Positions 1 through 8,977 of a stretch of 17,976 nucleotides of DNA are shown here, in pieces. Below the pieces are notes generated by a model that worked only from the letters and a program-made list of their open reading frames with translations, searched no databases and was not told where the DNA came from. The position numbers and the translations under genes are program-made. Source of the stretch: Chloroflexaceae bacterium. GTDB lineage: Bacteria > Chloroflexota > Chloroflexia > Chloroflexales > Chloroflexaceae. The DNA is taken from the NCBI GenBank assembly GCA_026417815.1, contig JAOACN010000596.1, forward strand, positions 1 through 17,976, written 5' to 3'. Position 1 is the stretch's first letter. Every line of letters begins with the position of its first letter.

Positions 1-98
1 AGGGCGCAGCCCTCCCCGACCCGCCCCGCAAGCGGCCTTCTCGGGAGGGCGCATCCCTCCCCGACCCGCCCCGCGGGCGGGAGGCTGCCCATGTCCGC
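1..98. repeat. Tandem GC-rich repeat with hairpins downstream of bchH
   Basis: Two copies of a roughly 28-bp unit lie at 2-29 and 47-74 and differ at one base. Each starts with GGGCGCA(G/T)CCCTCCCC and runs on into a C-rich tail. The second copy forms a hairpin at 43-61 (GGGAGGG / CCCTCCC around CGCAT). The element lies just past the bchH stop codon on the minus strand, so it may help end transcription, but no T-run follows. The same core hairpin recurs at 6599-6617 and 11399-11417. No gene is seen here. Confidence 0.7.
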
Positions 99-3000
99 TC
101 AGGCAGCGCCGCCGGTGACGATCCCTTCCAGACGGTCCTCCAGATCTTCGTAGATCGAGCGCAGGCGATCGAGGGTCTCCTCGTCAGCGTCCCAGAAGCC
201 GCGCCCGCTGGCCTCCAGCAACCGGCGCACCATCCCCGCCGCGGCGTGGGGGTTGAGTCGGGCGAGGCGCTCGCGCATCGCGTCGTCGAGGGCGTAGGTC
301 TCGGCGACGCTCTGGTAGACCCAGCCTTCCACCGCGCCGGTGGTGGCGCTCCAGCCGTAGGTGTTGTTCAGGCGCGTCTCGATCTCGCGGGCGCCCTCAT
401 AGCCGTGGGCCAGCATGGCCTCGTACCACTTTGGATTCAGCAGTTTGGCCCGCGTCTCCAGGCGCACCATCTGGCTCAACGAACTCACGCGGTTGCCGCC
501 GGTGGTCACCGCGTCCGAAACCAGCACCTCGGGACGTTTGCCGCTCAGGCGCTCGATGCTCTTGGTGACGCCGCCGAGGCTCTCGTAGTAGGTGTCAATG
601 TCGGAGATGCCCACCTCGAAGCTGTCAATGTTCTGGAAGGTCAACTGCACGCCGGCCAGTGCCTGTTCGAGCAAGCGGCGGGAGTCCTTCCATTCGCCGC
701 CCTTGCCCAGGGTGAACCCTTTGCGGCTGAGGAAGGCATCGCTAATCTGGCTGTCGTCCTCCCACGAACCGCTCTCAATCAGATGGTTGACGTGGCTGCC
801 ATAGCTGCCCGGCGCGTTGGCAAAGACGCGGGTGGCGGCCTCTTCCAGCGGCACGCCCAGGGCGGCGGCCTGGGCCAGGGCGTTGCGGCGCACGAAGTTG
901 GCCTCGGGCGGCTCGTCGGCCATGGCGGCCAGCCGGGCGGCTTTGTCAATCAGGCGCATCTGGCCCCCCAGCAGGTCGCGGAAGATGCCGCTGACCGTCA
1001 CCACCACGTCAATGCGCGGGCGGCCCAGTTCGGCCAGGGGGATCAGGGCCACGTCGGTCACATTTCCCAACTCATCGGGCACGGGACGCACGCCCATCAG
1101 CGCCAGCACCTGGGCCACGCCCTCGCAATCGCTCTTGAGGTTGTCGCTGCCCCAGAGCACCACCGCGACGCTCTCCGGCAGGGCGCCGCCGTCGGCGACC
1201 GCGCGGGCCAGCAGTTCGTCGGTCAGGCGCATGGCCCGCTCCACCGCCGCCGCCGAGGGCGCGCGGGCCGGGTCGAGACTGTAGACGTTGCGCCCGGTGG
1301 GCACGACGCTGGGATCGCGCACGATGTCGTTGCTCGGCGACGGGCGCACGAAGCCGCCCTCCAGGCCGTGCAACAGCCCGGCCAGCTCCTGATCGCTGGT
1401 CAGTCGGGCGAGCAGGTCGCCGAGGAAGTGGGCCAGCGGCGCCAGGTCACCCGGGGCGTAGCTGCCGACTTCCAGCGGCGCGCCGCCCACGAAGCGCCGG
1501 ATGCTCTCTTTGCAGCGGGCCTCAACCGCGCGCCAGGACTCCTGGGCCTGCAAATCGCTGGCCACCCGCTCCTGCAACGCCGCGTAGTCCAGCCCCATGC
1601 TCCGGGCGACGAGGGCCGGCAGGGTCGTCTCCTCGCCGCGCAGCCTGAAGCGGTGGAAGGTCGCCGTGAGGGCCAGCAGGTCCACCAACTCTTCGGTTGA
1701 GGGCGGCGCGCCGAAGACGTGCAGGCCGGCGGGGATCATGCGCTGCTCGATCTGCAGCAACTCGTGGCTGAGATGGGCCAGGTAGTCCGCGTCGGAAGAC
1801 GTGTCGGCGGGCGCATCGGCGCCGAGGCCCAGTTTGGCGGCCAGTTCGCGGATGGTCGCCAGCATTCCCGCGTCGGGACGTTGCCGGTAGGCGTCAATGG
1901 CGTCCTTCAACTGGCGCAGGCCCTTGTAGAGGCCGGCCTGCTGCAGGGGCGGCACCAGGTAGCTGATCAGCGTGGCACCGCTGCGGCGCTTGGCGATGGC
2001 CGCTTCGCTGGGGTTGTTGACGCTGTAGAGGTAAAAGTTGGGCAGATCGCCGATCAGCCGGGCGGGCCAGCAATCGGCGCTCAGGCCCGACTGCTTGCCG
2101 GGCATGAATTCCAGCGCGCCGTGGGTGCCGACGTGGATGACCGCATGGGCCCGGAAGTCGTGCCGCAACCAGGTGTAGAAGGCGGCGAAAGCGTGGTTCG
2201 GGGCGGCGTCGCGGGCCATGAGCATGCGCATCGGGTCGCGCTCATAGCCAAAGGGCGGCTGCACGCCGACGAAAATGTTGCCGAAGCGGCGCCCCAGGAT
2301 GCGCAGCCGCCGGCCATCGCTGAGCAACTCGCCGGGAGCGCGGCCCCAGTGGGGCTCGATCTCGGTGTAGGCCGGGAAGAGGCGCCGGTAATCCTCCACG
2401 CTGAGGAACCCCGCCACGGCGGCGTCGGTCCCGTGGAGCAACGGCGAGGCGGCGGGGTCCCCGCGCCCCTCGATCACCATCTGGCGCAACTCCTCGGCGT
2501 CGGCGGGCAGATCCACCGTATACCCTCGCTCCTTGAGCGCCCGGAGGATGGCGTAGACGCTGCGGAAGACATCGAGGTAGGCGGCCGTGCCCACGTTGCC
2601 CAGATTCGGCGGGAAGCTAAAGAGCACCAGGGCCAGGCGCTTCTCGTGGTTGGGGGTGCGCCGCAGGGCCACCCGGCGGGCGATCCGGTCGGCGATCAAC
2701 GCGACCTCGGGTTCGGCGGGCACGAAGGCCTCGGCGCGGGCGGTGGGGCCGCCAAAGACGATCGGCTCGGCGGCGCCCTCCAGTTCGGGCACGGCGATGC
2801 TCAGGGCCGCCTGCACCGGCGCCAGCCCGCCCCAATCGGCGCGCCAGTCCTCCACCCGCTGGAAGGCCAGGGGCACCGGGGCGAAGTAGCCCACATCGAG
2901 GGCCTCGAGGGCGGCCCGCGCGTCGGCCGGGCGGCTCTCGGCGGGACCGCCGACCAGGGCGAAGCCCGAGGCGTTGACCAGGAGGTCCACCGTCGCCCGG

Positions 3001-3941
3001 CGCGGTTCACCGGCGTGAGCCTTCTTGCGCCAGCCGTGGGCCTCGGGCGCGGCGGTAAAGAAGGCCTCGATCGCCGGGCGCATATCCAGGCCCGAGGCGT
3101 AGGCCATGCGCGCCTCCAGCCCGCGGGCCTCCAGCGCCCGCGCCAGGGCGTCGAGATGAGCCGTATTGCCGCTCAGCGCCACCGTTCGCAGGGCCAGAAT
3201 GCCAACCGCGCCCTGCGTTGCGGTCGGGCCACCCTTCTTGCCCGCCCCGCGGGCGCGGCTCGCGCGCCACTGCTCGTAGGCCGCCAGGGTCTCGAATGGC
3301 GCCGGAGCGTCGGGGTGGATCAGCGCCTGCTCGGGGTAACTCACCGGGTCAAGGATGGGCAGTTTGCCCTTGTAGCCGGGCACATAGGCTTCGATCAGCA
3401 GGCAGATCAGCCGGTAGAGATTCTCCGGCGAAGCGTTGGTCCAGTACTGATGGGCGACGATATAGGTGTAGAGATCGCGAGCCTTGCCGGGGATGAGGCG
3501 CAGCACCCGCGAGAGGTTCCGCAGCACGGCCAGCTGGCGGCGCGCCTCGCCCGCGCCGCCCTGGGGCCGCAGCTTCTTGATCCACTGGCGCAGCGGGCCG
3601 CCGGCCTCCTCGCCCTCGCGGGCCGCCAGCACGAATTTGCCGATGCGCGTCTGGCGAATGAGCGCCGGGTTCGAGGTGATAATCAACACCGGACAGGCGG
3701 CCCGTTCGAGCAGGCGCTCCAGCGGGCGCACGTACTCCTCGCCGAAGAGGCGCGCGCCAAAGACGAACGCCGCCCCGGCGATGTCGCGCTCCAGGCGCCG
3801 CCAGCCCTCCTCATCGCGCAGCGAGGCGGCGTCGTAGCAGGCGGGGGTCATTTCGACCCCGTGCTCGGCCCGCAGCCGCACCGCGGCCTGGCGCAGGGCG
3901 GCGGCGTGGTTGCCATCAATGGTGAGAAAGACGATGCGCAT
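99..3941 (-). CDS. bchH: Magnesium-protoporphyrin IX chelatase, large subunit BchH
   Basis: Large, porphyrin-binding subunit of Mg-chelatase. With BchD and BchI, which are not in this window, it inserts Mg2+ into protoporphyrin IX at the cost of ATP in the first committed step of bacteriochlorophyll synthesis. The 1280-residue length is usual for BchH/ChlH. Residues about 1-160 form the N-terminal domain typical of the family (starting MRIVFLTIDGNH), and about 180-1265 is the CobN/Mg-chelatase domain. The hallmark HVGTHG is at 603-608, followed by LEFMPGKQSGLS and the PNFYLYSVNNPSEAAIAKRR block. The C-terminal block with GGNRVSSLSQMVRLETRAK and NNTYGWSATTGAVEGW is also intact. The start has an upstream GAGGA about 6 nt away and lies 16 nt after the acsF stop, so co-transcription is likely. 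Chloroflexales are known to carry several bchH-like paralogues (bchH, bchS, bchT). The linkage to acsF favours bchH, but the paralogue assignment is inference. Confidence 0.95.
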   Translation of the reverse strand: MRIVFLTIDGNHAAALRQAAVRLRAEHGVEMTPACYDAASLRDEEGWRRLERDIAGAAFVFGARLFGEEYVRPLERLLERAACPVLIITSNPALIRQTRIGKFVLAAREGEEAGGPLRQWIKKLRPQGGAGEARRQLAVLRNLSRVLRLIPGKARDLYTYIVAHQYWTNASPENLYRLICLLIEAYVPGYKGKLPILDPVSYPEQALIHPDAPAPFETLAAYEQWRASRARGAGKKGGPTATQGAVGILALRTVALSGNTAHLDALARALEARGLEARMAYASGLDMRPAIEAFFTAAPEAHGWRKKAHAGEPRRATVDLLVNASGFALVGGPAESRPADARAALEALDVGYFAPVPLAFQRVEDWRADWGGLAPVQAALSIAVPELEGAAEPIVFGGPTARAEAFVPAEPEVALIADRIARRVALRRTPNHEKRLALVLFSFPPNLGNVGTAAYLDVFRSVYAILRALKERGYTVDLPADAEELRQMVIEGRGDPAASPLLHGTDAAVAGFLSVEDYRRLFPAYTEIEPHWGRAPGELLSDGRRLRILGRRFGNIFVGVQPPFGYERDPMRMLMARDAAPNHAFAAFYTWLRHDFRAHAVIHVGTHGALEFMPGKQSGLSADCWPARLIGDLPNFYLYSVNNPSEAAIAKRRSGATLISYLVPPLQQAGLYKGLRQLKDAIDAYRQRPDAGMLATIRELAAKLGLGADAPADTSSDADYLAHLSHELLQIEQRMIPAGLHVFGAPPSTEELVDLLALTATFHRFRLRGEETTLPALVARSMGLDYAALQERVASDLQAQESWRAVEARCKESIRRFVGGAPLEVGSYAPGDLAPLAHFLGDLLARLTSDQELAGLLHGLEGGFVRPSPSNDIVRDPSVVPTGRNVYSLDPARAPSAAAVERAMRLTDELLARAVADGGALPESVAVVLWGSDNLKSDCEGVAQVLALMGVRPVPDELGNVTDVALIPLAELGRPRIDVVVTVSGIFRDLLGGQMRLIDKAARLAAMADEPPEANFVRRNALAQAAALGVPLEEAATRVFANAPGSYGSHVNHLIESGSWEDDSQISDAFLSRKGFTLGKGGEWKDSRRLLEQALAGVQLTFQNIDSFEVGISDIDTYYESLGGVTKSIERLSGKRPEVLVSDAVTTGGNRVSSLSQMVRLETRAKLLNPKWYEAMLAHGYEGAREIETRLNNTYGWSATTGAVEGWVYQSVAETYALDDAMRERLARLNPHAAAGMVRRLLEASGRGFWDADEETLDRLRSIYEDLEDRLEGIVTGGAA

Positions 3942-3957
3942 CGGCGTTCCTCGCTGC

Positions 3958-5067
3958 CTAATCCGCGGCGGCGACGCGCCGCGCCCGCCAGTCCGGACCG
4001 GGATAGTTCGGGAAGCCCTCCAGACCGCGCCACTTCGTCGCCTCCCTGGTGGGCAGGGGCGGCAGACGGTAGGTTGCCAGCAGGCGCAGCACGATCCCGG
4101 CGCGCAGGCGCGCGGCCTGGGCCTGGTTCACCGTGCCGCCGCGATTGGCCAGTTCATTGGCGCGCGCGTCGTACTCGGCGGCCTTGTCGAGATGGCGGAA
4201 GAAGCGCGGATCGTCCACCGGCAGGGTTTCGGGGTAGACCTGGGTCGCGATCCGGTTGCAGAGGCGAATGACATCCTGGTCATACGTGCGCCAGTCGAGG
4301 CCCAGGGCGCGGTAGAAATCGGCGCGGCGGCAATCGTTGAGGTACATGGTGGCGTACACCGCGAGGAGGAAGAAGCGGATCCAGCGCCGATTGGCGGGCC
4401 TGTTCAGCAGTTCGGGCTGGCTGCGCATAAGCATGGAGAAGAACTCCCCGTGGCGGTACTCGTCGTTGCACCACTGCTCGAACCACTTGAAGATCGGGTG
4501 GATGATATTCTCAGGGTGCTTCTCCAGGTGGCGATAGATATGAATGTAGCGCGAGTAGCCGATCTTCTCGGAGAGATAGACAGTATAGAAGATAAACTTC
4601 GGCTGGAAGTAGGTGTACTTTTTCCGCTTCTGGAGCACGCTCAGGTCGAGCGCCACGTTCAGGTCGGCCATGGTCTTGTTGAGGAAGCCCGCGTGACGGC
4701 CCTCATCGCGACTCATGCAGCGGAAAATGGCCCGCATCGTCGGGTCCTTCAGATGCTTGACCATCTCGGCGTAGAGGATGCAGCCGGAGAACTCCGCGGT
4801 GCAGGAGCGCTCGAGGAACTCGATGAACAACTGCCGCACGGGCATATCATCGAAGTTGGCCAGGAACTCCTCATTGCGCTTGAAGTGATTGCGGTTATAA
4901 TCGCGCTCAAACTCCTCGCGGATCCACTCAAACTCATCGCGTAGACCGTTCCGATCGATATCGAGCGCGTCAATAGCCTTAAAATCAGTGGTATAAAAGC
5001 GCGGGGTAAGGATGGCTTCCTGCAGGGCATGGCGCGTCGTGACGCTCAGATCGGGCATCTGCTCCAT
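3958..5067 (-). CDS. acsF: Oxygen-dependent Mg-protoporphyrin IX monomethyl ester cyclase AcsF
   Basis: Membrane-associated diiron monooxygenase that closes the fifth (isocyclic) ring of Mg-protoporphyrin IX monomethyl ester to give divinyl-protochlorophyllide, using O2. The 369-residue length is normal. The ferritin-like diiron signature is complete: AEFSG with Glu92, then DEGRH at 121-125 and DEYRH at 202-206. The block GYSRYIHIYRHLEKHPE just before the second motif is also typical. The start codon follows a very strong Shine-Dalgarno site (AAGGAGGAG) that overlaps the TAA of the upstream small gene, leaving a 9-nt gap and suggesting translational coupling. The bchH start is 16 nt downstream. 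An O2-dependent cyclase in an anoxygenic phototroph implies pigment synthesis under oxic or micro-oxic conditions. Chloroflexales often also carry the anaerobic BchE, which is not seen here. Confidence 0.96.
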   Translation of the reverse strand: MEQMPDLSVTTRHALQEAILTPRFYTTDFKAIDALDIDRNGLRDEFEWIREEFERDYNRNHFKRNEEFLANFDDMPVRQLFIEFLERSCTAEFSGCILYAEMVKHLKDPTMRAIFRCMSRDEGRHAGFLNKTMADLNVALDLSVLQKRKKYTYFQPKFIFYTVYLSEKIGYSRYIHIYRHLEKHPENIIHPIFKWFEQWCNDEYRHGEFFSMLMRSQPELLNRPANRRWIRFFLLAVYATMYLNDCRRADFYRALGLDWRTYDQDVIRLCNRIATQVYPETLPVDDPRFFRHLDKAAEYDARANELANRGGTVNQAQAARLRAGIVLRLLATYRLPPLPTREATKWRGLEGFPNYPGPDWRARRVAAAD

Positions 5068-5076
5068 AGCTCCTCC

Positions 5077-5409
5077 TTAGGGATGTTCCACCAGTTCGTT
5101 CACCTCAACCAGGCTGCTCTTCTTAATCAGGTTGCGCCGCAACCAGCTCGCCTTGTAGAGCTTGATGGGACTGGTATAGGTGATTTCACCGTGGGTCTGG
5201 CCATTAATTCGCGGCAGCGAGACAATTTCCAGGGTATCGCCCGGCTGGATCTCCATCCCCGGCGGCAGATCGACGTGCAGGTGGAAATGCTCATGCTCGC
5301 TCTGCAGATGCACCGTGCCTTCGCCTTCCTGCAGCGTCTCACGCTCGTACCAGCGCCACAGGGCGTAGCCCGCCGCTGCTGCCAGCGCCAGTCCGAAGAG
5401 CTTTCGCAT
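5077..5409 (-). CDS. Small membrane-anchored protein of unknown function next to acsF
   Basis: A 110-residue protein that I do not recognise by family. It has one N-terminal hydrophobic segment (about residues 4-19, FGLALAAAAGYALWRW), then a His/Glu-rich stretch (SEHEHFHLHVDLPP, about 37-50), a predicted beta-rich part (PGDTLEIVSLPRINGQTHGEITYTSPIKLYKASWLRR) and a polar tail. It is therefore probably anchored in the membrane with a small folded domain. A longer reading frame runs back to 5700, but the Met at 5409 is preferred: it has an AAAGGGG ribosome site and starts the hydrophobic segment. The stop overlaps the acsF Shine-Dalgarno site, so the two genes are probably co-translated. That context suggests a role in the cyclase step or in holding pigment enzymes at the membrane; this is inference only. 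It does not resemble Ycf54 or BciE as I know them. Confidence 0.8.
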   Translation of the reverse strand: MRKLFGLALAAAAGYALWRWYERETLQEGEGTVHLQSEHEHFHLHVDLPPGMEIQPGDTLEIVSLPRINGQTHGEITYTSPIKLYKASWLRRNLIKKSSLVEVNELVEHP

Positions 5410-5618
5410 AGCGTCCCCTTTCCTTGTGCAAAGCGTTTTTCTTATCGTGTTGCTGCGCGAACCTGTTGCGTTACCGTCTGGGCGAGGGGCGGAGGGCGAG
5501 CCCTCCGTCATTCCAGATAGGATAGATAGGATAAAGGTGGAACGGGGTTGCGGGGACGCCTGATCTCCCGCGCCCCTCCACCGGTAACGGTGCTCACCGC
5601 AGCGCGAACATAGCCTGT
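5410..5618. other. Intergenic gap between bchM and the small acsF-linked gene
   Basis: A 209-nt stretch with no convincing gene. It holds a small hairpin, GGAGGGC-GA-GCCCTCC (5491-5506), related to the GGGAGGGC hairpins elsewhere in the window, and a degenerate short tandem repeat of GATAG units (about 5515-5533). The gap is large enough to carry a terminator for bchM or a promoter for the small-gene/acsF/bchH group, but I see no clear -35/-10 pair. Confidence 0.5.
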
Positions 5619-6317
5619 TCAGGTGCGCATGGCCTGGACGAGCGTGACGTGATAGAAGCCGCTGCTGATCCGCCGGGCGCGGCGGATGGACATGCCGCAA
5701 GCGGCGAGGGTGGCGCGTACCAGGTCATCGGGGATCATTTGAATATCGGTACGGCGCTGGCCGTGGGGAAAGAAGGCGCCCACGCGATGCATTGCCGCCA
5801 GCAGCGGGCTGTATGGGGCATAGGTAAAGAGCAGGGTGTCGGCGCAGAGATCGGCCAGGTGGCGCAGCATCTGTTCAAATGGCCCGGGCGGGTAGTGGAT
5901 CAGCACATCGAAGCACGCCACCACCGTGAAGCGTCCCTCAAGCTCCTCCAGATCGGCGACCAGACCGTCAACGCGCCCGGCGAGGCCGGCGGCGTCAGCC
6001 GCGGCCCGTGTGGCCGCGACCATCTGGGGCGCCAGGTCCGCCGCGGTTACGCGCATGCCCCGGCGGGCCAGGGCCAGGCTGAACAGACCCGTGCCGCAGC
6101 CCGCGTCGAGGGCCGCGCCTTCGCGGCCACGGCCCTCGGCATCCAGCCACTCCTCCGCGAGGGCCAGCATCTGCGTGTGCCCGTCGCGGATCGAACGGCG
6201 AATGGGCGAGAGCCGCGCCTCACCGTAGATGGCCGACCAGCGTTCGAAGCCTACCCCGTTGAAGTACTGGCGCAACCGTGCTTTGTGCTGGGTGGTGTCC
6301 ACGTTCGATCTCAGCAT
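5619..6317 (-). CDS. bchM: Magnesium-protoporphyrin IX O-methyltransferase BchM
   Basis: Transfers a methyl group from S-adenosylmethionine to the C13 propionate of Mg-protoporphyrin IX, making the monomethyl ester that AcsF uses. The 232-residue length is normal. The N-terminal family signature YFNGVGFERWSAIYGE (18-33) and the RSIRDGH block are present. The SAM-binding motif I is DAGCGTGLFS (71-80), followed by the acidic end of strand 2 (TAADLAPQM) and the catalytic-region FDVLIHYPP. The C-terminal GFYHVTLVQA fits the family. The chosen ATG has no good Shine-Dalgarno site, but it lies about 50 nt downstream of a clear extended -10 and keeps the family N-terminus, so the start is likely right. 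It probably has its own transcript, since the next gene on the strand is about 210 nt away. Confidence 0.93.
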   Translation of the reverse strand: MLRSNVDTTQHKARLRQYFNGVGFERWSAIYGEARLSPIRRSIRDGHTQMLALAEEWLDAEGRGREGAALDAGCGTGLFSLALARRGMRVTAADLAPQMVAATRAAADAAGLAGRVDGLVADLEELEGRFTVVACFDVLIHYPPGPFEQMLRHLADLCADTLLFTYAPYSPLLAAMHRVGAFFPHGQRRTDIQMIPDDLVRATLAACGMSIRRARRISSGFYHVTLVQAMRT

Positions 6318-6374
6318 CCGCTGGCGAGGGGGGAAATTCGTAGTGCGAACTATATACTACGATCTTGCATCGCG

Positions 6375-6383
6375 ATTATAGCA
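6375..6383 (-). promoter_or_regulatory. Extended -10 promoter element for bchM
   Basis: On the minus strand this reads TGCTATAAT, a perfect extended -10. It gives a likely start of transcription near 6368 and a leader of about 50 nt before the bchM ATG. A TTGACT lies only 7 nt upstream, too close to serve as its -35, so the extended TG probably substitutes. Confidence 0.6.
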
Positions 6384-6598
6384 TAAAAGTCAACACCACC
6401 GCACTATATGCAAAAGGTGGGCAAAAGGTTGAAGCGGCGATTTACGGCTTTCTGACGGGGTAAAATTTTTCTTGGAATCGCTCCGTTCCGTGCAAAAAGT
6501 TGACGAATCTTGCGTAGCAGGAACAATTTCGTTACCCGAGCAGGTTCGGACAGCCCCCGGCCGCGCTGTACGATGCCGGGATTACAACAGGTTTTCCT

Positions 6599-6617
6599 GG
6601 GAGGGCGCAGCCCTCCC
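6599..6617. repeat. GGGAGGGC-GCA-GCCCTCCC hairpin repeat
   Basis: A perfect 8-bp stem with a GCA loop. The same 19-bp core recurs at 11399-11417 and with small changes at 43-61 and 5491-5506, always between genes. This indicates a dispersed hairpin family in this genome. Confidence 0.75.
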
Positions 6618-6728
6618 GGACCCTCCCCCGGGCAGCGGCATGGGTGACCCGGGGTCCTCCGCACCGCGGATCGCGCCATACCGGTATAATGGCGGGCACG
6701 CTCATCGCCTCCCTCCCCCCGGTGAGTA

Positions 6729-6763
6729 GGGCCGAAGCAGTGGCGCAGCCGCTGCTTCGGCCC
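6729..6763. repeat. GGGCCGAAGCA hairpin repeat upstream of ilvA
   Basis: The arms GGGCCGAAGCAG (6729-6740) and CTGCTTCGGCCC (6752-6763) pair perfectly. The inner bases extend the stem to about 16 bp with one G-T wobble and a GCA loop. The same sequence core forms the large inverted repeat at 14300-14378, so this is a second dispersed family. Confidence 0.75.
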
Positions 6764-6803
6764 AACAGCCCAACGCTACTAGCCAGGACAAAGAGAGCCA
6801 ACC

Positions 6804-8315
<1,512 letters not shown>

Positions 8316-8331
8316 TAGGCGCCGATGGCGA

Positions 8332-8359
8332 GGTATGGGGAAACCTTTTTCCCCATACC
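8332..8359. terminator. Terminator-like hairpin after ilvA
   Basis: A perfect 12-bp stem (GGTATGGGGAAA / TTTCCCCATACC) with a CCTT loop, starting 16 nt after the ilvA stop. No long T-run follows directly, so it is a probable rather than textbook intrinsic terminator. Confidence 0.65.
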
Positions 8360-8371
8360 CCCCGTCCTCGC

Positions 8372-8408
8372 AGAGGGTGTGAGAGGGCTTCGCCCGCTCG
8401 CACCCTCT
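8372..8408. terminator. Second terminator-like hairpin after ilvA
   Basis: The arms 8372-8388 and 8392-8408 form a stem of about 17 bp with one mismatch and one G-T wobble, closing on GGGC-TTC-GCCC. It sits 12 nt after the first hairpin. A run of five T occurs about 25 nt later. Together the two hairpins should insulate ilvA from the subtilase module. Confidence 0.6.
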
Positions 8409-8470
8409 CCATCTTCGTGTCCTCTACGGCGGCTTTTTATATCATCCGAGCATATTATCCAGATCTTAAC

Positions 8471-8498
8471 TTGATAAACCTGCTGCCAGTGCTATACT
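8471..8498 (+). promoter_or_regulatory. Promoter of the subtilase module
   Basis: TTGATA (8471-8476), a 16-bp spacer, then TATACT (8493-8498), with an extended TGC directly before the -10. It lies about 70 nt upstream of the lipoprotein start codon and after the ilvA hairpins. It is the best promoter match in the window. Confidence 0.65.
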
Positions 8499-8525
8499 TG
8501 AAGTATTCAAGGTCGTTCCTTCAAG
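8497..8525. promoter_or_regulatory. Operator-like palindrome at the module's transcription start
   Basis: CTTGAA-GTA-TTCAAG (8497-8511) is a perfect 6-bp palindrome that overlaps the end of the -10 and the expected start of transcription. A further TTCAAG half-site lies at 8520-8525. This position suits a repressor, but no regulator is identified. Confidence 0.4.
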
Positions 8526-8577
8526 AATCATCCACCTGAGAAAACTGGCTGCTTGCGCCGACATCTGGAGGAACATC

Positions 8578-8946
8578 ATGCGGCGAGCGCTGGCAATCTT
8601 TGTGTGGTTGCTCCTCGCCTCGATGCTTGTGGCGTGTGCAACCGCCACCCCGGCGCCAACGCCCACCCGTACCGGCGAGGGGAAAACCGTGCAGGTCATT
8701 GTGATCGCCCAGGAGAGCCTGGCCGCGGCCCTGAAGGGTCAGAGCGCACCCACCGCGGCATCACGAACGGTACTGGAGGCAGCCCCGAATCTGCGCCCAC
8801 TGGACCCCGGAGCGTCTGACCCCATCCTGGCTCGAACGTTTGTGGTTGACATCGCCGCCGACGCGGCCGCCACCCTGGTGACCCGTCTGCAGCAGACACC
8901 GGGCGTCGAGTCGGCTTACCTCAAGCCCCCTGACGCCCTGCCGTAA
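8578..8946 (+). CDS. Lipoprotein with a free-standing subtilase-prodomain-like domain
   Basis: A 122-residue protein. Residues 1-20 form a lipoprotein signal peptide with lipobox LVAC (Cys20), then a Thr/Pro/Ala-rich linker, then a domain of about 85 residues. That domain aligns by eye with residues about 5-100 of the subtilase encoded next door: both start with a V/I-rich strand (VQVIVIAQ against ELIVITRA), share the LARTFVVDI / LAEVTFYRV region, and end almost alike (PGVESAYLKPP against PTVEAAYVKPP). This end is typical of I9-type inhibitor/prodomain folds. It is therefore likely an outward-facing, membrane-tethered relative of the protease's own prodomain, acting as inhibitor or chaperone; that role is inferred. 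GGAGG lies 6 nt before the ATG. The subtilase starts 31 nt downstream. Confidence 0.82.
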   Translation: MRRALAIFVWLLLASMLVACATATPAPTPTRTGEGKTVQVIVIAQESLAAALKGQSAPTAASRTVLEAAPNLRPLDPGASDPILARTFVVDIAADAAATLVTRLQQTPGVESAYLKPPDALP

Positions 8947-8977
8947 GGTTGAAAGTGCATACCTCAAGGAGGAGCCC

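Larger units (their letters stand above)
6318..6803. other. Divergent intergenic region between bchM and ilvA
   Basis: A 486-nt region with no supported gene. The bchM-proximal part (about 6340-6540) is AT-richer than its surroundings and holds the bchM promoter. The ilvA-proximal half holds two hairpin repeats (6599-6617 and 6729-6763) and a TATAAT at 6685-6690 that overlaps the 10-bp palindrome ATACCGGTAT (6678-6687). This could be the ilvA -10, although no good -35 is spaced from it. I looked for a T-box or leader-peptide attenuator ahead of ilvA and saw none. Confidence 0.5.

Noticed and set aside
1719..4271. 850-residue plus-strand open frame opposite bchH
   Set aside because: It is antisense to a clear, full-length bchH, has the Gly/Ala/Gln/His-rich make-up of GC-rich shadow frames, and runs across the bchH/acsF junction.
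6340..6420. PpsR/CrtJ-type TGT-N12-ACA operator upstream of bchM
   Set aside because: I looked for the spaced half-sites near the bchM promoter and did not find a matching pair.
6318..6803. Riboswitch, T-box or leader peptide ahead of ilvA
   Set aside because: No T-box landmarks, no isoleucine-rich short frame and no terminator/antiterminator pair were found. The hairpins are dispersed repeats.
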